64,000 nt of DNA. Source: Meloidogyne chitwoodi. Taxonomy: Eukaryota > Nematoda > Chromadorea > Rhabditida > Meloidogynidae. This document shows positions 47,036-57,400 of this stretch, in pieces. The position numbers and the translations under genes are program-made. The first letter of the stretch is position 1. Each line of letters begins with the position of its first letter. Under the pieces are notes generated by a model that saw only the letters and a list, made by a program, of their open reading frames with translations, was not told the DNA's origin and did no database searches. The DNA lies in assembly GCA_015183035.1 (NCBI GenBank), contig JACZZP010000009.1, positions 1,302,001 to 1,366,000 on the forward strand, written 5' to 3'.

Positions 47036-48216
47036 GGTGGCACGACTTTTCGTCAACGGAATTTACGTCAATGGACCATTCGTCATTACTTTTCGTCATT
47101 GGACTTTATGTCAACGGACTTTTTGTCAACAAATTATTTAAAAAGAAAAAAAGTAAAAAAAAATAATCTAAACAATAAAGTCATACATAAATATAAACAT
47201 TTCCAACAAAATAAACAAACAAGATAACGAAATAATCATCCAGATACCCAAATTTACAATAGTCTAACACAACAGAAACTACAAAGAATAGACTATAACA
47301 TAATTAAAACATTTACAAACAAAACAATACATAGAGAAATTAAAACATGATCAAGCATGAGTCAAGTTTTAAGTCAAGCTGTCGACACTGGCTCCGAAAA
47401 CCGCGCTAAATAATATACAACAATAAAAAGAAATAATAAAGGAAGTCGATCTCCTACCTTCTCTGACTTTACACACCACCATCAAGAACCATCACCGTTA
47501 TCGTAGCTTGTAGACCGTTGGCGTATCTTGTAGACGTTAGCATACTCCTAGAACCTTGGCTCATAGAACTAACGCCTTAGCGTGGCTCCTAAGACACCAG
47601 TTTATTGAACAAACGCCTTAGCTTAGCTCCTAAGACACCAGTTTATTGAACTAACGCCTTAGCTTAGCTCCTAAGACACCAGTTTATTGAACAAACGCCT
47701 TAGCTTAGCTCCTAAGACCTCTCTAGAACCAACGCCGTTAGCGTAGCTCGCCAAACCTTAGTCTCTAGAACCAACGCCGTTAGCGTAGCTCGCCAAACCT
47801 TAGTCTCTAGAACCAACGCCGTTAGCGTAGCTCGCCAAACCTTAGTCTCAAGCACCACCGCCGTTAACGTAGCTCGCAAAACCTTGGTCTATAGAGCTTC
47901 CTCCGTTTGTGTAGCTGACCGTTGACGTTCCTCGATGACGTTTGAGTCACAGACAGTTGGCGCTGCTCGTAGAACAGGAGAATGGTAAAATACGCTGTTT
48001 ATATAGTATCGAACTTTTAAACACTTATATAAAAGCTCCCATTTCTACTTCCCCAATCAGTTTACTATAAAATCTCGGAAAACATATAGACAAACTCCTC
48101 AATTAAATATATGCATATTTAGTCATTGACAAAAAGTCCGTTGACTTAAAATCCATTAACAAATATTGACGGATGATCCGTTGACGTAAAGTCCTTTGAC
48201 AAAAAGTCATGGAGCC
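47036..48216. mobile_element. 1181-bp CGTCAA-repeat element with internal minisatellites
   Basis: The left end GGTGGCACGACTTTTCGTC and the right end, complement GGCTCCATGACTTTTTGTC, carry subterminal CGTCAACGGA-type repeats. A 9-bp direct repeat TTAATTTGT flanks it at 47027-47035 and 48217-48225. The centre holds two minisatellites: a 41-bp unit (CCTTAGCTTAGCTCCTAAGA core, about 47575-47720) and a 42-bp unit (CAACGCCGTTAGCGTAGCTC core, about 47730-47870). A 9-bp duplication with long ends suggests a Mutator-like element. No transposase is seen. It belongs with 4702-5535 and the remnant at 4255-4556. Confidence 0.75.
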
Positions 48217-48403
48217 TTAATTTGTTTCCATTTTTTTATTAAAAATATAATTTGTGATTTTCTTCTATTAAATATTAATTTAAAATAAAATATATTTAAT
48301 TAATTAAATATTCTTTTACTTTTTAAAATTTTATAAAAAAAATTTAAGAAATTATTTTTTAATTAAAAGAATAAAAAATAATTTTTAAATAATTGTTTAT
48401 GAG

Positions 48404-49997
48404 TAGAGTCTCTAAAAATATTGAAATCAATATTTTTTGCGAATTAATGGAAGCATTAAATGCATGAAAAACATGCTTTTAGCATAGTTTGAAGCTTTAG
48501 GATGGTTATTGATTTCAATATTTCATCAATATTTTGGACTTTTTTTGTCAAAAATTCGCTTTTTCTTTATATTTTTTATTATTTCAACGTTATTTCACTA
48601 TTTTTTTTACATTTTTAGTTGAGAACTAAAATTTAAAAATTAACATAAAAAAGAATGGTGGCCCCAACTAAATCAAAAATATTCTGGTTTCGTGAATGGA
48701 TTAAACTAGGGTGCCTCCCCGACCCATCGGGGGAGGAAAAGTCGGGGGACGGGGATCGTCGGGGGAAGCATGTCGGGGTTCGGGTCGGGGGACAGCAAAT
48801 CTTTCGGGGACGGGGTCGGGGACGGGGGTGGTCGGGGAAGTACGTCGGGGTTCGGGTCGGGGGGTGGAGGTTCGGGGTCGGGTCGGGGTAACCAAAAATT
48901 AATTTTTCAAAGCAAATTTTTTATTTAAAAAATTTATATAACTCAAACAGTGGAAATCAAACTCTCTGCTAACTATAAATGCTAAATATTCTCCTCTTTA
49001 GCGCCGCAGGCGAAATTTTGAAAATTTATTTTTCTCTAGTTGCCAAAAATTCTTCTTTTCACTTGACCAAGTTTCGGTCATGACCACATGTTACCAGACA
49101 TGCCCGGATTGACCTGACCGAAGATGCAGGTCATGTTCAGGTCATCTTTGGTGACTGAAAAAATTGGAAGGAAAACACTGGTACAAATACCATTTTCCTA
49201 GGAATCGAACCACATATAGGTTAAGAGCAAGGTTGTCAGAAAATTTTAAAAAATGTAATTTGAACGTAAAAGATATGTACGGTTAAAAATACGCAAATAA
49301 GGAATAATTCATTTTTTCAGCGCCGCAGGCGAAAATTTTTGAAATTAATTGAACTCTAGTTGCCAAAAATTCACTTTTTCCATAATAATTGTCAAAATTT
49401 TTAAAAATATTTTTCAATAACTCCATCATCAGGGGTGCTTGTCATCCCCGAAAACGTCGGGGGAGACCTTCGGGGATCGGGTCGGGGGAAAGCAAATCTT
49501 TCGGGGACGGGGACGGGGGACGTCGGGGGCAGCATGTCGGGGTTCGAGTCGGGGAAAACCTCCAAAAATGTCGGGGATCGGGGGCACGGGGACGGGGAGG
49601 CACCCTAGATTAAACGAATAAATTAAAATAATAATATTTAAAAGGGGTTTATTTCAAATACCACCAGATTTTGGATTCTTAGCACAGAATCAGAGGAAAA
49701 TCTTTTTCATAAAATTCTGGACAATCTAATTCTGTGTACCCGCAACCCGCAAATTCAGGAAAAACACCTCAAAATATGCGGAAAACCTTCGCATTTTTGC
49801 GGGAATAAAATTCTTGGGAAAATCAACAGATCTGTGTTTTTTCCACAGAATTACAAAATTCTGTTTCATATACTAATTTTCTGTGTGTATTTTTCTACTA
49901 TTGCAAAATATCAGCAAATGTAAAATATGACAAATTGTCAATAATTATTCTATTTCAATATTTTACCAATTTTTCGTCAATATTTTTGGAGATCTTA
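48404..49997. mobile_element. 1594-bp hAT-type non-autonomous element with nested insertion
   Basis: Inverted ends are TAGAGTCTCTAAAAATATTG and TAAGATCTCCAAAAATATTG (complement). 8-bp repeats TTTATGAG flank it at 48396-48403 and 49998-50005. It contains the MITE 48707-49607 and two copies of a CGCCGCAGGCGAAA / TAGTTGCCAAAAATTC block (49009-49060, 49321-49375). No transposase is seen. The next element starts immediately after its right target copy. Confidence 0.7.
48707..49607. mobile_element. 901-bp GC-rich MITE, TAGGGTGC family, nested
   Basis: The ends TAGGGTGCCTCCCCG and exact complement are flanked by 8-bp repeats GATTAAAC at 48699-48706 and 49608-49615. Both terminal sections consist of TCGGGG-type repeats (48715-48890, 49440-49600), and the centre is AT-rich. 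Relative of 1258-1388. The overlapping long frames in the GC-rich parts are compositional. Confidence 0.8.
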
Positions 49998-50005
49998 TTT
50001 ATGAG

Positions 50006-50828
50006 CAGGGTTTAACAAAACATGCAAATACATGTTTTGCATGCGGATATGCCACGAGTAGAGAAGCTCAAAAATGGTGTTTTTACATTGGTACAAGTGT
50101 TTGGGACCCGGTTCTTATAGCATATTTTTGCATATTTTGGCACTTTGGTGCATATTTGCATATCGTTGCATATTTGAGCAATTTTTGCATATTTTGGTCC
50201 ATATTTTAGCAATTTTTTGTGTATTTTTTAAAATTTTGGTGCAGAATTGGGTAAAATTCAAAATATTTTTTTTGGCGTTTCGTAAATTATATATTTTATC
50301 TATCAATCTCTGTTTTAAACGTTCTCTCTCTTATTCTCACTTTCCATCTTCTATTTAAACAATTGTGTTCTTTTTAAATTCGTATTTAGTGAAAATGCTT
50401 AAGTCATGGATTTCAAAATTTCCGGATGGGGTATATACAACAAATTCCAAATTAATCTTTTGCCAGCCTTGTCAACAGAAGGTATTAGGGTTTCTACTTA
50501 AATCAAGCTAAAAATAATCTTTAAATGTTAGACAGATATTGAAAGAAGTTTTTCGATTTACAAGAATGTTTTGGCTGAGAATAGAATGAGATTTGATCCT
50601 ACAAATTTAGAAAAATACTTAATATGCAATTGTGAAAGGCGAAATTAAATTTTATGTTATTTTTTTGCAATAATTATTTATTTTTAAACCACATTTTCGC
50701 AATTTTTGATGCATATTTAGTGCATATTTGAGCAATTTTTGCATATTTCGGTGCATATTTTGGACCTTTTTTTGTGCATATATATGCGCATATTTTGGGA
50801 TTTTCCGTGCATATTTTGTTAAACCCTG
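50006..50828 (+). mobile_element. 823-bp hAT element, internal-deletion derivative with residual ORF
   Basis: Inverted ends CAGGGTTTAACAAAA with exact complement are flanked by 8-bp TTTATGAG at 49998-50005 and 50829-50836. Subterminal regions carry many GCATATTTTGG-type repeats. It holds a two-exon open frame joining the two termini of a hAT transposase (see the CDS entry). A degraded related end is visible at 18850-18890 (CAAAACATGCAAACAGATAT). Confidence 0.85.
50395..50648 (+). CDS. Truncated hAT transposase: N-terminal zinc-finger-like piece fused to C-terminal dimerisation piece
   Basis: Exons 50395-50481 and 50532-50648 give about 67 residues. The first exon has FPDGVYTTNSKLIFCQPCQQ, the CxxC start of a BED/ZBED-like finger. 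The second exon reads DIERSFSIYKNVLAENRM, FDPTNLEKYLICNCERRN and a stop, matching the C-terminal dimerisation motif of hAT transposases (ERSFS..K.IL..R...T..NLEK). The catalytic middle is missing. The intron has GT..AG ends, so the deletion product still has an intact spliced frame. Expression is unknown. Confidence 0.65.
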
Positions 50829-50836
50829 TTTATGAG

Positions 50837-51957
50837 TTTTGTTTTATCTTTTATTTGTTGATATTTTGTATTTATATTTCCCAGACAGACAAAGACTTTT
50901 CTTTTCTTTTCTTCTTATTTATTTATTTAGAAAGCAATCAATTTATCCCTTAATAAAATAATAAATATATGTATATATGTACAAATAAATAAATAAATAA
51001 ATAAATCCAGCTGTAATAATTATGAAGTACTTAATTTAATTTATTAAATATATATGTCCTTTATATATTCAAAATATTTTAAAATATATATTTTTTAAAA
51101 ATTAATAAATAATTTTTTCTTTTCCACATAACAGAATTACTTAAATATTATTATATGTACATATTATGTATCCTATTTATTAATAATAAATATATTTTCT
51201 AATTTTTTAAATAATATTTCTTTATCGATCCTTTTAAATAATTAATTTTTAAACTATTATATTTTGTTTAATTTTTTGTTTTTTAAATATTTCTAAAATT
51301 AATTATACAAAACTTTTAAAAAAACATTTTAAATTTTTTGATTTATTTTTTAGTCTAAAATTAAAAAATATATTTATAATTAAATAAGTCTCATAATTAT
51401 AAAAAATATCTACAATCTATTTACCTTCTATATTAATTATTGTAATATTTCCATTATTTTTTCTTATCAATTATTTTATTGTCTCTAATTTTATTTAAAT
51501 AAAAAAACTCCGAAAATTATTTTTTAATTTATATTTTGATGAATTTTATAAAATAAAAAAAGTTTTTTATTTTAAATAAATTTCCCAACTAATAATTATT
51601 ATTAAATAAATTTACTACAATTTTATTATTTAATAAAATTAAAATTTTTATTTAAAATTAATTAATTAAATTATATTTTCTTTTTATTTTTTACCAGTTT
51701 CTTTGTCACATTTTTATTATTTCCTTAATTTAGTTTTTACGTCAATAATTATTTATTAAAATAAAAATATATATTTAGGATAATCAATAAATAAATAAAT
51801 ATTTAATTTAAAATTATTTTATATATTTATTTTTTAATTTTTAAAAAATAAAGTAATTCATCAAATAATAATAAAATAACAACAACAAAAATAACAACAT
51901 TTATTTCATTAATTAATTATTTTATTAATTTTTTAGAAAGTTTTTCTTTTTTTAAAA
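50837..51957. other. AT-rich region upstream of the PKG-like kinase
   Basis: A/T-rich simple sequence. I looked for exons encoding cyclic-nucleotide-binding domains here and found none. Confidence 0.5.
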
Positions 51958-53959
51958 TGCTTGTTGAACAAATAACTTCTAAATTATCTTCTTCAAATAT
52001 TATTGAAATTAATGAAGAAAAAATAAATAATTTAAAAGAAAATAATTGTTCTTCTTCTTCTAATGAATATCATCAAATTAATAATAATAATAGTGATGTT
52101 GATAATTGGTAAATTAATTAATTAATTAATTTAAATAATTAAAATATTTAACTTTTTAATTATTTTTATTTTTTTATTTCATTTATACTTAATTTTAGTC
52201 ATTTATTTTTTAATATTTTGTTTTATTTTAATTCTAAATATAAAAAAGTCTTTTCTCTTATTTATTAAAATAAAATTAACCTTTTTTACGTTTATATTTT
52301 TAACATTAAAAATAATAATTTTTTATTTCTATTTTTAGTAATATTTATTTTTATATCCTTTTGTCTGGCTTTATTTTTTTTAATAATTTTTATTTTATTA
52401 TTTATTTTTAAAAATTTTCTTCTTTTATTATTTTAATTTTTAAAAGGCTCTATTTTTATTTTAAATATTTTTAAAATTATTTTTAATAATTTATTTTATT
52501 TTAATATAAATAATAATAAATATTTTTTAAATCTTAAAATGGTCTTCTTTTTAATTTCTTGTTTTGGTGATCAAAATAATATTAAATTAAATAATTTAAT
52601 TATTAGATTATCTAAAATATTTTATAATAAAAAAGAATATTTTACAACTTTTTCTAAAAATATTAAAAAGTTTGTAAATTAATTAATTAATTTATTAATT
52701 AATTTAGTTTAAAAAAAGAAGATGAATTTAAAAGTTTTGAATTATCTGATTTAAAAACAATTACTACTATTGGAATTGGTGGATTTGGTCGTGTTAATCT
52801 TGTTAGGCATATTGATAGAGATGATAAAATATATGCAATTAAAATATTAAATAAACAACATATTAAAAATAAAAATCAAGTAATTTAAATTTAATTTTAA
52901 TTATTTTAAATTAATTAATTTAATTTTAGATTGAACATGTTTTAAATGAAAGAAATATTTTAATTAATTGTCGTTGTGATTTTATTATTAAATTATATAA
53001 AACATTTAAAAATTCTGAAAAAGTTTATATGTTAATGGAATATTGTCCAGGTGGTGATTTATGGACAGTTTTGAGAAGTTTTTTACGTTTGGATGAAAAA
53101 AAAGCAAAATATTATTGTGCTGCAGCAATTGAAGCTTTTGAATATTTACATAAAAATTTAATAATTTATAGGTATTATTATTATTAAATTAATTAATATT
53201 AATTAAAATTAATTATTTTTAAAGAGATTTAAAACCAGAAAATATGTTATTAGATATTAATGGAATCCCTAAATTAGTTGATTTTGGTTTTGCTAAACGG
53301 TTAAATTCAGAAATGGATAAAGCTTGGACATTTTGTGGAACAACTGTTTTTTAATATTAATTTAATTTATTTAAATATTTTAAAGGAATATGTTGCCCCA
53401 GAAGTTATTTTGGATGAAGGCCAAGATTTAGCTGTAGATATTTGGTCTTTGGGTATTTTTCTTTTTGAAATGCTTACTGGCTCTCCACCTTTTGTTTATT
53501 CTGAACCAATGTTAACGTAAATTAATTAATTTATTTAAATTAATTAAATTAATATTTAAAGTTATGGTGCAATAATTAAAGGTGTTCAAATGTTAACATT
53601 TCCTCGTTATATTAGTGATAATGCTCGTTTATTTATTTTTTTACTTTGTCGAAAAAAATCAACACAAAGACTTGGTTATGAAAATATTAATGATATAAGA
53701 AATAATATTTGGTTAATTAATTTAATTAATTAATTAATTTAAATTAAATTAAAGGTTTGAAGGATTTGATTTTATTTCCTTTCGTAATCATACAATGCGT
53801 CCTCCAATTAGACCAAAAGTTTTTTTTTTAATTTTTAAAAATTAATTTTTATTTTTAAAGGTTCAAAATCTGACAGATACACGTAATTTTGATCGTTTTC
53901 CATTAACAGATGATTTTGCCTGTGGGTCAGATAATGATGGATGGGATGAAGATTTTTAA
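51958..53959 (+). CDS. cGMP-dependent-type protein kinase (PKG), catalytic half
   Basis: A candidate first exon starts at 51958 ([20 protein letters not shown]); its link to the kinase is uncertain. The kinase exons run from about 52711: [151 protein letters not shown]. The AGC tail [10 protein letters not shown] ends DNDGWDEDF at 53959. The GWDxDF end and RLGY segment point to PKG rather than PKA. No cGMP-binding domains or leucine zipper could be found between 50840 and 52710. Upstream exons may be missed, or this is a kinase-only paralogue. Confidence 0.75.
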
Positions 53960-54237
53960 AATTAATTAATTAAAATGTTTTTTTTTAATTTTTTATCACA
54001 ATTTTTTATTTTTTTCTTTGTTTTTATTATTTTTGCACTTCTCAAGGATTTTGTTAGTATTTACAACTTTCATTTAAAATATAATAATTATTTTAAATAA
54101 TTTAAAAAATGTTTATGTCATTTTGAGACAAATTATTTAATAAAATAAATTTTAAAAAATAATTAAAAGAGAAATTAAAGTAATTTAAATTTTTATTAAA
54201 GTGAAATAAAAAATAAATAAATAAATAAAAAATAAAA

Positions 54238-54287
54238 TTACCTCAGATCAACCAACATTTTTAAACAAAAATTAAATCTGAGGTAAT
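54238..54287. repeat. Hairpin between convergent 3' ends
   Basis: A perfect 12-bp inverted repeat, ATTACCTCAGAT and ATCTGAGGTAAT, is separated by a 26-bp AT-rich loop. It lies midway between the stop codons of two convergent genes (53959 and 54425). It could be a small MITE remnant or a 3'-end structure. The rest of 53960-54422 is featureless. Confidence 0.5.
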
Positions 54288-54422
54288 CTTAGTATAATAA
54301 TTTAAAATATCCATCAATTGGGTCTTTTTAAATATTTTGGAATTTTATTTATTTTTTATAATATGATATAAAAAATTAATATAATAAAAAAATTAAATTA
54401 TTTTGTACAATAATTAATATTT

Positions 54423-57400
54423 TTAAACCCAACTATCAATTGATTGTCTTCTTTGTTGTTCTTTTTGTTGATTTTCGTGATGTCCATTTCCCTTTTGAAT
54501 AGAAGAATATAATAATTGATTATTGGGTATTTGTTTATTATTATTTATTAATAAAGGTTGTTTTTGATTTGAAAAAGATTTGTAATTATTATTATTAATA
54601 GATGATGAGACCTTTTTTTAAATTAATTAATTAATTAAAATAATATTTAACTGATTTATTAAAAGGAGGAGTAGTAGTAGTAGTAGTAGTAGTAGTACAA
54701 TTAAATATTTCATAATTATTATTATTATATTTTAATTGTTTTGTTATGGCTGAAGGTCTTTCCATTCCCTTTAAAAATATGTACATATAATAATAAAATA
54801 ATAATAATAAAAATACTTGTGATGAAAAAGGTCTAGCTAAAGTATTTGTAGTAATAATAGATGATGGAGAATGTTTATTTTCTTCTTCTTCTTCTTCTAA
54901 TAATTGTTTTTGAATAATAATTTCTTTACTTTGTGACTTTCCTTTATTTAATAATATTCCACTACTATAAAAATCAGATTCTTCAAGTCCAGATTCTTTA
55001 AATAATTCATGTAATTCTTTATATTGCCACATTATATATAAAACCTTTTTTTAAAAAATAAATAAATAAAAATATTTATTTATTTTTAAATTACTTGAGT
55101 AGCATATTTACATGTTCTACGTCCATAAATTGGATATGATTTAGCTAAAGCTCTAAGTCTTTCAGTACCCTTAATTAATTAATTAATTAAATTAATTTAA
55201 ATATACTTCAATAGTTTGATGTACTAATTTAGCCATTTCATAATTATATTTAACAATTTCCCAAAGAATTCCAAGAATTGCATTTAATGTTAAATCTGAA
55301 GATAATAAATTAATTTTTTGTTTTAATTGTTGTTCTTCTTTTATTAATTCAAATTGTTGATTATTTGGAATTTTAATTAAAATATCTGCTAAAGCAAATC
55401 TTCCAATTAATTCTAAATTACGCTTTAAAAAAATAAGAAAATTAAAATATTTTTAAAAATTAAATTAATTTACTTGATCTAAAGCTAAATTTCTAAGAGC
55501 ACAACAAACAGCACAAACTACTTTATCTTCTCTAAGGCGAAGTAATTCAACAAGAATTGGTAAACCCTTTTATTTATTTTAAAATAAATAAATAAATTAA
55601 TTAATTAATTAAATTACCTTTTCAATTCTAACAGTTTCTCTAACTAATAAAGATCCATAAAATGGACAACCAGCTAAATTTTGAATTGCTGAAGCAGATG
55701 CTTCAAGAATTTCACAATTTGCAGATTCTTCAAGTATTTTTAAATAAAGTTTAATTGTAGAAGAATTCCAAAGTAATTGAGGACCTCCTACCTTTTTTTA
55801 AATAATAATTATTTTTAAATTAAAAAAAAAACATTTTTTAAATTAATTTCTTTTGTTTCTAAAGAAAGTTCATTTTCTGATTTTTTTCTTCTTCTAAAAA
55901 GTTGTTTTCCTTTTTTAGAATTTGTAGACATTTTAGGACTTCCTGAAGGTGCTGATTTACTTCTTTCAGAACGAGAAGAAGGTAATAATTGATTGTGTAA
56001 TAATAATTCATCTCTTTTTATTTGATATTTAGATTTATTTGGATTATATTTATTATCAATAACTTCTTGAATTCTTTTTTTTTTTAATAATTATTTATTT
56101 ATTTTTATTAAAAGAAAACCTATAACTAAGATTTCTAAGTAAACAAATAACATTTTCAGCACTTCTAGTATCTAATTGATTTTTTTGAACAGCAAAATGT
56201 AAAAAATTTAAAAGTGTTTCAATTAATCCAGGTGACGAACGAAGAAATCGACGTGACTAAAAATATATAATATTTTTAAAAAAATAATTACTTGATCATT
56301 AACAGCAGAAATATTTCTTAAAATTCCTGTTCCATTTCTAAAAACAATTGCTATAGGATTACGATTATTATTATTTTGTATATTATTATTAGATTGTTGT
56401 CCAAAAAGTATTTCAAAAGAAGGAATTCTTTAAAATTAAATTAAATAATTAAATTAAATATTAAATATTTACACAGCATTTCTTATAACAATTTCAGCTG
56501 TTTGATTTAAAATTGGTTCTTTAAGTTCATCAGATGAAGAAATATTCCATAAAGCACCAGTAGCCTCCTCATGAACAAAAGAATTTTTACAAGTTTTTAA
56601 CAATTGAGAAAGTGCCTTTTTTAAATAAATAAATTATTTTTTAAAATTAAAATTATTTAAATACTTTTAATCCATTTTTTTGATAAATTAATTTTTTATT
56701 TGTATCATTTGTTTTACCAAAAGCTAAATTTTTAAGAGATCCACAAACATTACGTAATATTTCTGGATTATTAGATGAATTTAAAATATTAATTAAACAT
56801 TCAATACCACCTAAAATAATAATTATTAAAAATTAAAAAATAAATACCTAACCATAATTTTTAGTTTCTTCTTTAATTAAATCATTATTAAATGTTAAAT
56901 GTTGTAAATAACCAGAAGAATTCAATACTAAATTTAGATCAGGACTTTTTAAGTAATCAATAACTTCTTTTAATGTTGGATCTCTCCATTGTAATGAAGA
57001 TTCTATTTGTTTATATATTGGAGGAGGAGAATCTTTTTTTATTTAATTATTAAATTAAATTAATATTTTAATAAACCATCTCTATCAGGAAGTGGAGGAG
57101 ATTCTCTCACAAATATTTCTTCCATTAAAGGAATTATTGTTGTTTTTATTATTCCTTCTTCTTCTCCTCTAATAGTAATTAAAGGAGAAGGATCTGATGG
57201 ATTAGAAAGGCCAATATAATTTTTAGCTAATATTCTAAATTGATATTGATGACCACATAAAAGTGAACCAATACTTGTTTTACAAGTTTTAATTAATTGA
57301 TTACTTGTTGTTAAACGATACCAATTAGTAGCTTTTTTAAAAATTAATTTTATTTTAAAAATATTTAAAAAATAAAAACCATCTTGCATTAAATCTCTAA

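Noticed and set aside
48655..48902. Three overlapping frames in both directions rich in G and R
   Set aside because: Translation of TCGGGG repeats at the end of the nested MITE at 48707-49607.
50012..50358. Frames with repeated cysteine/isoleucine or lysine/isoleucine patterns
   Set aside because: Produced by GCATATTTTGG subterminal repeats of the hAT element.
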